Source: Methylococcales bacterium (GTDB taxonomy: Bacteria > Pseudomonadota > Gammaproteobacteria > Methylococcales > Methylomonadaceae). Taken from it: a stretch of 51,183 bases of DNA. The position numbers were made by a program, and so were the translations under genes. Position 1 is the first letter of the stretch. Every line of letters begins with the position of its first letter. Below the pieces are notes generated by a model. That model was given only the letters and a program-made list of their open reading frames with translations, was not told where the DNA came from and did not search any database. The stretch is taken from contig JAGLDH010000095.1 in the NCBI GenBank assembly GCA_023145835.1, forward strand, positions 1 to 51,183, written 5' to 3'. Positions 34,997 to 43,151 of the stretch are shown here, piece by piece.

Positions 34997-35437
34997 TTAC
35001 CAAGTCCCTGTATTTTCCATAGAAACCCAGGGTTCTTGTTTTTCAAGAGGGTCATCTTTTTGTAGCAGTTCTATTGAAATGTTATCTGGAGAACGTATAA
35101 AAGCCATATAACCATCACGTGGTGGGCGATTAATGATAACGCCTGCATCCATTAATTTTTGGCAATAATGATAAATATTATCTACTTCATATGCGAGATG
35201 TCCAAAGTTGCGACCACCTTCATATTCTTCAGAATCCCAGTTATAAGTCAGTTCAAGAGTTGGGGCTTCAGATTTTTCAGCATGACTCTTATCTAGAGGA
35301 GCTGCTAAATAAACTAAAGTAAACCTGCCTTCTTCACTTTCAAATCGTTTAACTTCTATTAGACCCAGTTTATCGCAATAAAATGCTAGCGATTTATCTA
35401 AGCTATTAACTCGTACCATTGTATGTAAATAACGCAT
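34997..35437 (-). CDS. gloA: Lactoylglutathione lyase (glyoxalase I)
   Basis: A 146-residue metal-dependent enzyme converting the hemithioacetal of methylglyoxal and glutathione to S-lactoylglutathione. The N-terminal motif LHTMVRVNSLDKSLAFYCDKLGL contains the first metal-ligand histidine. LELTYNWDSEEYEGGRNFGHLAYEVDN carries a glutamate and the second histidine, and SIELLQK the last glutamate. Length is slightly above the nickel-type enzymes (about 135). It faces away from the ASCH-like gene; the two starts are 78 bp apart and share a promoter region. Confidence 0.93.
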   Translation of the reverse strand: MRYLHTMVRVNSLDKSLAFYCDKLGLIEVKRFESEEGRFTLVYLAAPLDKSHAEKSEAPTLELTYNWDSEEYEGGRNFGHLAYEVDNIYHYCQKLMDAGVIINRPPRDGYMAFIRSPDNISIELLQKDDPLEKQEPWVSMENTGTW

Positions 35438-35515
35438 ATGCTGTATAAACCAAAATGAGGGTAAAGAGTAAGTCTATTATCGCGTAAAATGAGATATTTT
35501 ACGATGGAGATTTAA

Positions 35516-35854
35516 ATGACTGATTACCCAGAAAAATCATGTGATATTGACCGGCTTGTTCGGCACCCTAAATTAATTGAAGCATCATTAAGTGGGAAAA
35601 AAACACAACAGCGAAGAGATGGTGTTTACGCTTACCCAGGAGAAACATTTGAGCTGGATGGCGTTCCTTTTATTGCAACTTCATTAGAGCGACAACGGTT
35701 AGGGGATATGACAGATGCTGATGCTAATGCAGAGGGTTATCCTAGTCTTGAAATGTATAAAGGGTTGATTTTAAAAATGCATGCAGGAATGACTTGGAAT
35801 GAAGATGATTTGGTTTGGGTGCATTCTTTTAAGAGGAATGATGCTGCAGAATAA
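35516..35854 (+). CDS. ASCH/PUA-like domain protein
   Basis: A 112-residue protein with features of the ASCH fold: SGKKTQQRRDGVYAYPGETF near residues 28-47 resembles the G-x-K-T-x-x-R-R motif, and GYPSLEMYKGLI matches the EGY-S-x-E segment. ASCH proteins are thought to bind RNA or modified nucleotides. The start ATG is preceded by ATGGAGAT. Its 3' end overlaps the 3' end of the convergent DUF2063 gene by 26 bp. The assignment is by motif only. Confidence 0.7.
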   Translation: MTDYPEKSCDIDRLVRHPKLIEASLSGKKTQQRRDGVYAYPGETFELDGVPFIATSLERQRLGDMTDADANAEGYPSLEMYKGLILKMHAGMTWNEDDLVWVHSFKRNDAAE

Positions 35855-36587
35855 TATTTTTTTCAGCAAGGTCTTTAATGGCAGATAACCCAGAAGCAAG
35901 CATTTTATCTGGCTCAGGATGTGCAGACTCCTGAGCTATTTGATTTAAACAGTCTTCACAAGATATTGACCCACGTTCTTGCACAATTTGTAGTAACCTG
36001 AAAGTGATAGGAGGGAGCTGAATGAAGTTAACTTCATCAGAAATGTCTCTATAAACTAGTAGATAAGTCGGATCTTCAGGTGGTGTGTCAGGTAAAAATG
36101 AAGGGGAAATCTGCTGAACAGGGAATTGATAAGCTAATGGCCAGGCTAGAGGCGATACTGAAATAAATTGTTGCGGGAGACGTTCAATAAAATGGGGTGT
36201 ATTAGCAATAATTTCTTCTTTATCAATAGAAAGTGCCATTTCAACCCATTCATAATGTGCAAGTTCTAATAAAAAAGGATGATCATCATCATTTTTGCGT
36301 TCATTTTGTAAATAATCAATAAACTCTTCAGGAATTTCAGAAAAATAAGGTGTCGTACTGACATGGTTTGAAAAAAAATCCTGAGCTAAGTCAAACCATT
36401 GTTTATCATTTAAGATGGTTTTTATGACAGGAAAATTGCTACTTAAAAAACTATTAATGTTATTAAAAAATAACTCACGATAAGTTTCTATTCTTTTTTG
36501 TTTAACATCTGCTGGGCGCGGATTGTTAAAAGGGTCTCTAATATAGGCAGAAAACTCATTTTGTGTAGCCTTAAAATCTACCTTCAT
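35829..36587 (-). CDS. DUF2063 partner protein of an MNIO RiPP system (BufC/HvfC-like)
   Basis: A 252-residue protein. The N-terminal DUF2063 part (FSAYIRDPFNNPRPADVKQK, then RIETYRELFFNNINSFLSSNFPVIK and YFSEIPEEFIDYL) is the hallmark of the HvfC/BufC family. The family contacts the precursor peptide and delivers it to the DUF692 enzyme. The C-terminal half (about residues 150-250) has the winged-helix-like segment ITFRLLQIVQERGSISCEDCL. The gene begins 1 bp after the DUF692 gene, so the two are certainly co-expressed. Confidence 0.88.
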   Translation of the reverse strand: MKVDFKATQNEFSAYIRDPFNNPRPADVKQKRIETYRELFFNNINSFLSSNFPVIKTILNDKQWFDLAQDFFSNHVSTTPYFSEIPEEFIDYLQNERKNDDDHPFLLELAHYEWVEMALSIDKEEIIANTPHFIERLPQQFISVSPLAWPLAYQFPVQQISPSFLPDTPPEDPTYLLVYRDISDEVNFIQLPPITFRLLQIVQERGSISCEDCLNQIAQESAHPEPDKMLASGLSAIKDLAEKNIILQHHSS

Positions 36588-36588
36588 A

Positions 36589-37443
36589 TTATGCTAATTT
36601 TTGTTTATGCTGGGTATCCCACGCATTTTGAATAGATTGAATAGTGTCTACTTCTTTTAATAAAACGTCGAGTGATGGGAAGTTAAAATCACGTTCAAGT
36701 AATGTTGGGAACACACCATGCAACTCGTAAGCTTTAGCCAATAATTTCCAGACGGGGTCAATGACATCTGCCCCATGGGTGTCGACCAAAAAATCATCGG
36801 CTTCAACGTAATGTCCTGCAATGTGAGCATAAGCTATACGATCTGCAGGAATAGAGCGTAAAAAATCCTCTGCATCGTAACCGTGATTGATGCTATTGAC
36901 ATATATGTTGTTAATATCTATTAAGATGTCACAATCAGCTTCTTTAACGACAGCATTAAAAAAGTCAATTTCATTCATCTCCTGCCCAGGAGCAGCATAA
37001 TAAGAAACGTTTTCGATAGCTATCTTTTGTTCGAGAATATCCTGAACACGTTGGATTCTTTTTGCAACATGAGTGACAGCATCTGAAGTAAAAGGAATTG
37101 GCATTAAATCATATAAGTGACCTTGATGACTGCAATAGCTCAGGTGTTCGCTATAAAATTTAATTTGATGTTGATGCATGAAGTCTTTAACATCGTGGAC
37201 GAATTTTTCATCTAGAGGGTCGGTGCTTCCTATAGATAGTGAGAGTCCATGACAAACGAAGTCAAAACGTTCTGTCATTGCTCTAAACTGTTTGCCTAAT
37301 TTTCCACCAATAGTAATCCAGTTTTCAGGAGCAACTTCATAAAAACTAACATTTTTGGGGAGCGTTTCAATGATTTCTGTCAAAAAAGAGCGTCTTAAGC
37401 CAAGACCTGAGTGGTGAACTAAATTTTTTACTGTGCTCTTCAT
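36589..37443 (-). CDS. DUF692 multinuclear non-haem iron oxidase (BufB/HvfB-like)
   Basis: A 284-residue TIM-barrel enzyme of the MNIO family. In bufferin and HvfA pathways these enzymes oxidise cysteines of a precursor peptide to thiooxazole or oxazolone/thioamide groups that bind copper. Conserved metal and active-site segments are GLGLRRSFL, EVAPENW, FVCHGLSLSIG, FYSEHLSY, IENVSYY, DINNIYVN, YAHIAGH, VDTHG and LERD. Length is typical. It is followed by its DUF2063 partner and preceded, 205 bp away on the same strand, by the precursor gene, with a small mobile element in the gap. Confidence 0.92.
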   Translation of the reverse strand: MKSTVKNLVHHSGLGLRRSFLTEIIETLPKNVSFYEVAPENWITIGGKLGKQFRAMTERFDFVCHGLSLSIGSTDPLDEKFVHDVKDFMHQHQIKFYSEHLSYCSHQGHLYDLMPIPFTSDAVTHVAKRIQRVQDILEQKIAIENVSYYAAPGQEMNEIDFFNAVVKEADCDILIDINNIYVNSINHGYDAEDFLRSIPADRIAYAHIAGHYVEADDFLVDTHGADVIDPVWKLLAKAYELHGVFPTLLERDFNFPSLDVLLKEVDTIQSIQNAWDTQHKQKLA

Positions 37444-37552
37444 TGATTACCTCAATTTATTATTGTAGTCAGGTTAGCTTTTTTATTATCTAGCCCGACC
37501 AACATGAAATATCTAAGGAGTATAAGCCTGTCTTTTTAGAATGATCTCTTCT

Positions 37553-37623
37553 TAAGGAACCTCTGATTAAGTCCAATTATTTTTCTGTGCTAAATTCTAA
37601 TCGACTTAATCAAAGACTCCTTA
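37553..37623. mobile_element. TA-flanked palindromic MITE-like element, copy C
   Basis: The inner segment 37555-37621 (67 bp) begins AGGAACCTCTGATTAAGTCC; its far end in reverse complement begins AGGAGTCTTTGATTAAGT. TA lies at 37553-37554 and 37622-37623. It is the shortest copy, an internal deletion form of copies A and B. It sits between the RiPP precursor (stop at 37649) and its DUF692 enzyme, only 26 bp after the precursor, and on RNA would fold into a long stem. Confidence 0.75.
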
Positions 37624-37648
37624 AGTAAAAAAACAGGCTCACGACTTT

Positions 37649-38290
37649 TTATTTATCCATCATGGCGCCACAAGACATTTCACCACTTTTTTTGTCTCCC
37701 ATATCCATATCTCCTTTACCCCCCATGTCCATTCCAGCTTTCATGTCTTTCATTTTTTCCATCATGCCACCACAGGTCATTTCGCCGTCTTTCATCATCC
37801 CTTTCATTTTTTTCATCTTTTCCATCATGGCACCGCAAGACATTTCACCGTCTTTGCCACCCATGTCCATACCACCACTTTTACTGTCTTTGTCATCATC
37901 CATAACGCCACAAGAACCTTCTTTTCCTTTCATCATTGAGCCACATGATTTTTCTAGACCTTTTTTCATTTTGTCACCATCCATCATGTCGCCACATTTA
38001 CCTTCACCACATTTAGCTTCTGTTGCTTTTTCAGTTGCTTCTTCGGCTTTTTTATCATTTTCACCACATTTTCCCTCACCACATTTACCTTCACCACAGG
38101 AGGCTTCGCTGGCTTTTTCCCCTTCCCAAGGAACAACGGTATATCCTTGAGCAACTTGCATATAACCAGTAGATAATTCAGAAACAGCAAATGGGTCAAT
38201 GTCTGCACTTGCAACAGTTGGAGTTAATACAGAAACGACAACAGAACTTATTGCTGCAGCTAAAGGTGTTTTTAATATTTTATTTTTCAT
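37649..38290 (-). CDS. HvfA/bufferin-type RiPP precursor with Met-rich extension
   Basis: A 213-residue precursor peptide. Residues 1-29 are a signal peptide (ending TVASA). Residues 33-48, FAVSELSTGYMQVAQG, match the F-x-x-x-x-L-x-x-G-Y-M conserved leader region of HvfA-family precursors. Three EGKCG motifs follow (67-71, 72-76, 96-100), the sites modified by the MNIO enzyme in this family. Residues 101-213 are unusual, with 27 methionines and five further Cys-Gly sites (C116, C127, C152, C173, C207), three of them in repeats of the form GEM-S/T-CG-A/G-MM. All ten cysteines precede glycine. The start ATG 38290 is preferred over 38326 because it gives a normal signal peptide. The product should be a secreted copper-binding peptide. 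Confidence 0.88.
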   Translation of the reverse strand: MKNKILKTPLAAAISSVVVSVLTPTVASADIDPFAVSELSTGYMQVAQGYTVVPWEGEKASEASCGEGKCGEGKCGENDKKAEEATEKATEAKCGEGKCGDMMDGDKMKKGLEKSCGSMMKGKEGSCGVMDDDKDSKSGGMDMGGKDGEMSCGAMMEKMKKMKGMMKDGEMTCGGMMEKMKDMKAGMDMGGKGDMDMGDKKSGEMSCGAMMDK

Positions 38291-38441
38291 GGTCTCTTTC
38301 TCTCTTTCTCTCTTCAAATAAAGCATGTTTTTTTAAGATTGATACATTGCATTTTGTATCAAAGCAAGTGGTCTTATAATTATTATTAACGAATATGACT
38401 ATACAGAATAAATGGAGTTCCTTCCATAATAAAGCCACAGC

Positions 38442-39077
38442 TTAGTCCACAGTTTTACCTTTAAAGTCACATAGGTTTTCTATCGTACAACTCTGACACC
38501 TTGGTTTGCGAGCGATGCAGGTATAGCGGCCATGTAGAATCATAAGGTGATGAGCATCAATTATGTGCTTTTTAGGCACCCATTTTTCTAATTTTTTTTC
38601 AACTTCTAATACGTTTTTTCCTTTTGCCAACCCCGTTCGGTTAGATACTCTAAAAATATGAGTATCTACTGCAATCGTTGGCTCTCCAAAGGCTGTGTTT
38701 AAAACCACATTGGCTGTTTTTCGACCTACACCTGCCAATGCTTCAAGTTCTTCTCTTGTTTGAGGTACTTGGCCTTGATGTTCATCTAGTAGTCTTTGGC
38801 AAAGTTTTATTATATTTGCGCCCTTGGTGTTAAAGAGGCCAATCGTTTTAATATATTCTTTTAATCCATCTAGGCCTAAATCTAAAATAGTTTGGGGGGT
38901 ATTGGCGATAGGGAAAAGTTTGAGAGTTGCTTTATTGACTCCTTTGTCTGTTGCTTGGGCAGATAAAACAACAGCAATTAATAATTCAAAGGATGTTGAG
39001 TAATTTAATTCAGTCACCGGGTTTGGAATGGCTTCTGCTAAACGATCAAAAATGTCGAGACGTTTTTCTTTATTCAT
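38442..39077 (-). CDS. nth: Endonuclease III
   Basis: A 211-residue DNA glycosylase/AP lyase that removes oxidised pyrimidines. The helix-hairpin-helix LEALAGVGRKTANVVLNTAFG precedes AVDTHIFRVSNRTGLA, in which the catalytic Lys (GRKTA) and Asp (VDTH) are present. The C-terminal [4Fe-4S] cluster ligands are C-x6-C-x2-C-x5-C (CIARKPRCQSCTIENLC). Length is as in E. coli. It is often beside rnfB in other proteobacteria, but here it is 24 kb away from the RnfB-type gene. Confidence 0.95.
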   Translation of the reverse strand: MNKEKRLDIFDRLAEAIPNPVTELNYSTSFELLIAVVLSAQATDKGVNKATLKLFPIANTPQTILDLGLDGLKEYIKTIGLFNTKGANIIKLCQRLLDEHQGQVPQTREELEALAGVGRKTANVVLNTAFGEPTIAVDTHIFRVSNRTGLAKGKNVLEVEKKLEKWVPKKHIIDAHHLMILHGRYTCIARKPRCQSCTIENLCDFKGKTVD

Positions 39078-39116
39078 TCTTAGATGATAGAGGAATTACT
39101 CTCTTTCGTCTTTAAC

Positions 39117-39278
39117 TAAGGACTACGAACTTTATAAAACCCGAAACTAACTTGTCTTTTTGTCCAGTTTCTGTGTTGTAAAAATAGTTTCATGGCTTGC
39201 TATGCACCTATTTTTACGCCTTGAAACTGAACAAAAAACCTACGACAGTTTCGGGTTTTATTTCATCCTCAGTCCTAA
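39117..39278. repeat. Long foldback element between rep and nth
   Basis: The two ends contain the same 15-base core, ATAAAACCCGAAACT (about 39134-39148), in inverted orientation (AGTTTCGGGTTTTAT, about 39248-39262). Complementarity is interrupted but extends outward to GGACT/AGTCC and inward through TTTTTGTCCAGTTT versus AAACTGAACAAAAA and TAAAAATAG versus CTATTTTTA. The whole 160-bp stretch could fold into one long irregular stem. There is no coding capacity. It is distinct in sequence from the TA-flanked family. Confidence 0.65.
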
Positions 39279-39318
39279 ATAAACCATTGAGGCGAGCAAA
39301 AGGTTGCTCATCTGTCCT

Positions 39319-41322
39319 TTAAGACAGCATACTTTTTAAACCAGCAAGGTTAGCTTTACCCCGTTTTTTTATCTCTTCTGGATCAAGCTGTTTTTTATTT
39401 GACCACTCTAAGTCTTCTTCTGGCAGTTCATTTAAAAACCGGCTAGGTTCACATTCTGTGACTTCCCCATACTTTTTTCTATGGGTGCAATAACTAAAGG
39501 TACAACTCTGTTGAGAGCGAGTGATTCCAACATAAGCAAGTCGTCTTTCCTCTTCAATATTATCAGTTTCTATACTGTTTTGATGCGGTAATATATTTTC
39601 TTCCATACCAATTAAAAAAACATGAGGAAACTCCAGCCCTTTTGATGCATGTAAGGTCATTAAACTCACTTGGTCTCCTACATCCTCCTCCTGATTCCTT
39701 TCCATAATATCCATTAACAATATTTTTGATATGATTTCAGCCAGTGTTTTTTCATTTTCTGGTTCTTTATCTGCAATACGCTTTAACCATTCAATTAAAT
39801 CATAAACATTTTTGATTTTTCTTTCGGCGGCAGATGGTGTTTTACTATTTTCTTGTAACCATGCTTCATAGTTGATTTGGCTGATAAATTGATCGATTAC
39901 AGTAAAAGTATCACCACGCTCTATTTTATCGGCAGTATCAACAACCCACTCAGTAAATTTTCTTAGCCTAAGGACTGACTTTTCAGGTAATGATTGAGTT
40001 AAACCGAGCTCAAAACAAGCTGCAAATAAACTAATCTGACGTTTGTTGGCATAAGCACCTAATTTTTCTATGGTTGTGGGGCCAATTTCACGCCTTGGGG
40101 TGTTGATGATACGTAAAAATGCGGCGTCATCATCCTGATTAACAAAAATGCGAAGGTAGGCAAGAATATCTTTAATTTCAGAATAAGCAAAAAATGAAGT
40201 GCTACCACTAATAAAGTAGGGCACATTGTTTTCTCTTAGGCCTCTTTCAAACAAACGAGACTGGTGGTTGCCTCGATATAAAATAGCGTAGTCTGAATAG
40301 CGCCCTCCATGTTTAAATTTATGGTGAATAATTTCTGAGACTATCTGATTGGCTTCAATTTGATCGTCCTTATGGCTGATTACTTTTAATGGGTCGCCAA
40401 AGCCAAGATTACTCCATAATTTTTTTTCAAACGCATGAGGGTTATTCGCGATGAGATGGTTTGCAACTTTTAAAATACGGCCTGCTGATCGGTAATTTTG
40501 CTCTAACTTAATCACTTTAAGGCGTGAATAATCTTTTTCTAATTGGGAGAGGTTTTCGGGTTGAGCGCCACGCCATGCATAGATTGATTGGTCGTCGTCA
40601 CCGACCACGGTAAAGCGACCTAAATTACCTGCTAGCAGCTTAACTAATTGATATTGTGTAATATTGGTATCTTGGTATTCATCCACAAGCATATAACGAA
40701 TTTTATTCTGCCATTTTTCTAAAATGACGGGATGATCTTGAAACAATAAAACCGGTAATAAGATTAAATCATCAAAGTCTGCGGCGTTGTATGCTTTTAA
40801 ATTACGATTAAAATCTGCATAAAGTAAAGCAATGGTGTGATTTTCAGGCGTTGCTGTGCTAATCGCGCGTTCTGGTGTAATAAATGCATTTTTCCATGTG
40901 CCAATTTGTCTGTTATAGACTTCAACATCATCAATATCGCAGTCTGTTGAACCATGAGCAATCAAATTGCGTAATAAGGTGAGTTTGTCCTGGTCATCAA
41001 ATAAGGTCAGTCCAGATTTATAACCGAGTGTTTTACCTTCTTTACGTAGAATATCTAATCCTAAAGAGTGAAAGGTAGAAACGCGGAGACCTTTGCTTTG
41101 TTTATCATCCAATAATTTTCCAACTCGAGTTTTCATTTCTCTGGCGGCTTTATTGGTAAAGGTGAGGGCTGCAATATATCGAGCAGGTGTCCCTTGTTGA
41201 ACTAAATAAGCAATTTTCTCTGTAATCACGCGAGTTTTACCGCTACCTGCACCCGCTAGTACTAATAAAGGATGATCGATTGTTTTAACAGCTTCTTGCT
41301 GCTGAGGGTTTAGTTTTGCCAT
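39319..41322 (-). CDS. rep: ATP-dependent DNA helicase Rep
   Basis: A 667-residue superfamily 1A 3'-5' helicase that helps replication forks pass protein blocks. Motif I is LAGAGSGKT, motif Ia TFTNKAAREMKTRV, motif II VDEYQDTN and motif III VVGDDDQSIYAWRGA. Motif IV is LEQNYRS and motif V LMTLHASKGLEFPHVFLIG, and RRLAYVGITRSQ is motif VI. Length and the GDDDQSIYAWRGAQPENL segment favour Rep over UvrD. It is followed by nth and preceded by yifB with 10-bp spacing, probably as part of a yifB-rep transcript. Confidence 0.94.
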   Translation of the reverse strand: MAKLNPQQQEAVKTIDHPLLVLAGAGSGKTRVITEKIAYLVQQGTPARYIAALTFTNKAAREMKTRVGKLLDDKQSKGLRVSTFHSLGLDILRKEGKTLGYKSGLTLFDDQDKLTLLRNLIAHGSTDCDIDDVEVYNRQIGTWKNAFITPERAISTATPENHTIALLYADFNRNLKAYNAADFDDLILLPVLLFQDHPVILEKWQNKIRYMLVDEYQDTNITQYQLVKLLAGNLGRFTVVGDDDQSIYAWRGAQPENLSQLEKDYSRLKVIKLEQNYRSAGRILKVANHLIANNPHAFEKKLWSNLGFGDPLKVISHKDDQIEANQIVSEIIHHKFKHGGRYSDYAILYRGNHQSRLFERGLRENNVPYFISGSTSFFAYSEIKDILAYLRIFVNQDDDAAFLRIINTPRREIGPTTIEKLGAYANKRQISLFAACFELGLTQSLPEKSVLRLRKFTEWVVDTADKIERGDTFTVIDQFISQINYEAWLQENSKTPSAAERKIKNVYDLIEWLKRIADKEPENEKTLAEIISKILLMDIMERNQEEDVGDQVSLMTLHASKGLEFPHVFLIGMEENILPHQNSIETDNIEEERRLAYVGITRSQQSCTFSYCTHRKKYGEVTECEPSRFLNELPEEDLEWSNKKQLDPEEIKKRGKANLAGLKSMLS

Positions 41323-41332
41323 TTATTGAAGA

Positions 41333-42841
41333 TTAAATTGATCTGTCTAGCTTTCTGTATCCGATTGCTTCACTTAAATGAGGGATTTCTATTTGTTCTG
41401 AGTGAGCTAAGTCAGCAATGGTTCTGGCTAATTTTAAAATACGATGATAAGCGCGGTGAGAAAGGCCGAATTGATCCATCGCACGTTCTAAAATAGAATG
41501 CCCTTGTTCTGACAAGGTGCAATTTATTTTAATTTCGGCGGCTGAAAGCCTTGAGTTTACTTTGTTTTGACGAGTGATGGCAATTTGTTGTGCAGCGGTT
41601 ACTCGAGATTTAATCTCAGCACTACTTTCTTCTCCTTCTGGAGATCCCTTTCTAAGCACCTCATGCGCAACACGTGGGACTTCAAGGTGCATATCAATAC
41701 GATCTAGCAGAGGGCCAGAAATCTTGGCTCTATATTTTGCAACTTGTTCGGAAGTACAGTGACAACGTCCTGATGCATCACCTAAATAACCACAAGGGCA
41801 GGGATTCATTGCTGCAATTAATTGGAATGCAGCAGGAAAATCTGCTTGGCGCATGGCACGCGAGATGGTGATATGCCTTGTTTCCAAAGGTTCTCGTAGT
41901 ACTTCTAACACTTTTCTATCAAACTCAGGAAGTTCGTCGAGAAATAGTGTTCCGTTATGAGCGAGAGAAATTTCACCTGGCTTGGGGTTACTGCCTCCAC
42001 CCACTAAGGCAGCAGCAGATGCTGTGTGATGAGGTGATCTAAACGGAGGTCTTAGCCAATGGGCAATGTCAAACCCAACATCACTAATAGAGGCGACGGC
42101 AGCTGTTTCTTGTGCCTGTCCTTCTGTTAGATCGGGAAGAATACTGGGTAATCTAGACGCTAGCATAGATTTTCCAGTACCTGGAGGACCTAGCATCAAT
42201 AAGTTATGAGAGCCTGCCGCCGCAATTTCAAATGCTCTTTTGGCATGAAATTGGCCTTGAACATCAGAAAAATCAAGTGTTTCCTGGTGTGTTTTTTTAA
42301 CTTCTGGTGGGAAATAGGTATCTAACGATTTTTGTCCGCTGAGGTGGGCACAAACTTCAAGTAAACTACTTGCTGGAAAGAGTTCTACTTGATTAACTAA
42401 AGCAGCTTCAGTGCTATTTTCTTTGGGAAGTATTAGTTTTCTTTTTGCATTACGTGTGTGGATAGCAATAGGGAGCGCACCAAAGACTGGACGGAGTTCT
42501 CCACTCAGTGACAATTCGCCAACACATTCGTATTGATTAAGTTGGTTTTTGGGGATTTGTTCTGAAGCTGCCAAAATACCCAAAGCGATAGCAAGGTCAA
42601 ATCGACCACCTTCTTTGGGTAAATCAGCAGGTGCCAAATTTATGGTAATACGTTGAATTGGAAATTCAAAGTGGGAGTTTATAATAGCGCCGCGAACCCG
42701 GTCTTTACTTTCCTTAACTGCAGTTTCAGGTAGTCCAACAATACTTAAAGAAGGAAGTCCATTAGATACATGAACTTCTACAGTCACTAAAGGGGCATCG
42801 ATTCCTGATCGCCCACGACTATAGACTATTGCTAATGACAT
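41333..42841 (-). CDS. YifB/ComM-family Mg-chelatase-like AAA+ ATPase
   Basis: A 502-residue AAA+ protein. Residues 1-170 form the S5/Lon-like N-terminal domain (YSRGRSGIDAPLVTVEVHVS and LPSLSIVGLPETAVKESKDR). Walker A is GPPGTGKSMLASRLP near residue 218, Walker B GTLFLDELPEF, and a cysteine-rich insert AMNPCPCGYLGDASGRCHC follows. ComM helps RecA-mediated branch migration during natural transformation. The ComEA-like gene in the same minus-strand block fits DNA uptake, although no other competence genes are visible here. It is 18 bp after ubiK. Confidence 0.93.
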   Translation of the reverse strand: MSLAIVYSRGRSGIDAPLVTVEVHVSNGLPSLSIVGLPETAVKESKDRVRGAIINSHFEFPIQRITINLAPADLPKEGGRFDLAIALGILAASEQIPKNQLNQYECVGELSLSGELRPVFGALPIAIHTRNAKRKLILPKENSTEAALVNQVELFPASSLLEVCAHLSGQKSLDTYFPPEVKKTHQETLDFSDVQGQFHAKRAFEIAAAGSHNLLMLGPPGTGKSMLASRLPSILPDLTEGQAQETAAVASISDVGFDIAHWLRPPFRSPHHTASAAALVGGGSNPKPGEISLAHNGTLFLDELPEFDRKVLEVLREPLETRHITISRAMRQADFPAAFQLIAAMNPCPCGYLGDASGRCHCTSEQVAKYRAKISGPLLDRIDMHLEVPRVAHEVLRKGSPEGEESSAEIKSRVTAAQQIAITRQNKVNSRLSAAEIKINCTLSEQGHSILERAMDQFGLSHRAYHRILKLARTIADLAHSEQIEIPHLSEAIGYRKLDRSI

Positions 42842-42859
42842 TCAGGAATTGACTAAATA

Positions 42860-43135
42860 TTATTGATTACTCTCTTCTGTTTCAGCTTGTTGTACTATTT
42901 GTTGTTCAATGTCAGCCACAGTTTTTTCTAATGCTTCAAGCTTTGATCTGGTTTTTGCTAGCACGGCTTTTTGTACTTCAAACTCTTCGCGAGTCACAAG
43001 GTCTAACTTTCCTAGTGCGCCCTGTAAAATAGCATGGAAATTCTTTTCCATATCTTCTTTCATAGTTGATAAGCCAGGCGGAATAGCATTAGATAAACGG
43101 TTAGCAATATCGTCAATTGATTTTTGGTCAAACAT
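42860..43135 (-). CDS. ubiK: Ubiquinone biosynthesis accessory factor UbiK
   Basis: A 91-residue BMFP-domain protein. The start MFDQKSIDDIANRLSNAIPPG and the conserved amphipathic helix DMEKNFHAILQGALGKLDLV identify the family, and a C-terminal coiled coil (about residues 55-85) ends in a glutamate-rich tail. UbiK is a trimeric accessory protein that binds UbiJ and lipids and is needed for efficient aerobic ubiquinone synthesis. It lies between the MarR gene (16 bp upstream) and yifB (18 bp downstream). Confidence 0.92.
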   Translation of the reverse strand: MFDQKSIDDIANRLSNAIPPGLSTMKEDMEKNFHAILQGALGKLDLVTREEFEVQKAVLAKTRSKLEALEKTVADIEQQIVQQAETEESNQ

Positions 43136-43151
43136 GGATGCTCTCTTTAAT

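Noticed and set aside
37662-38150. 162-codon plus-strand frame opposite the RiPP precursor
   Set aside because: It is the antisense of the repeat-rich precursor; the repetitive composition keeps the opposite strand open.
39117-39278. Counting the foldback before rep as a fifth TA-flanked element
   Set aside because: Its termini differ in sequence and the TA borders are not symmetrical.
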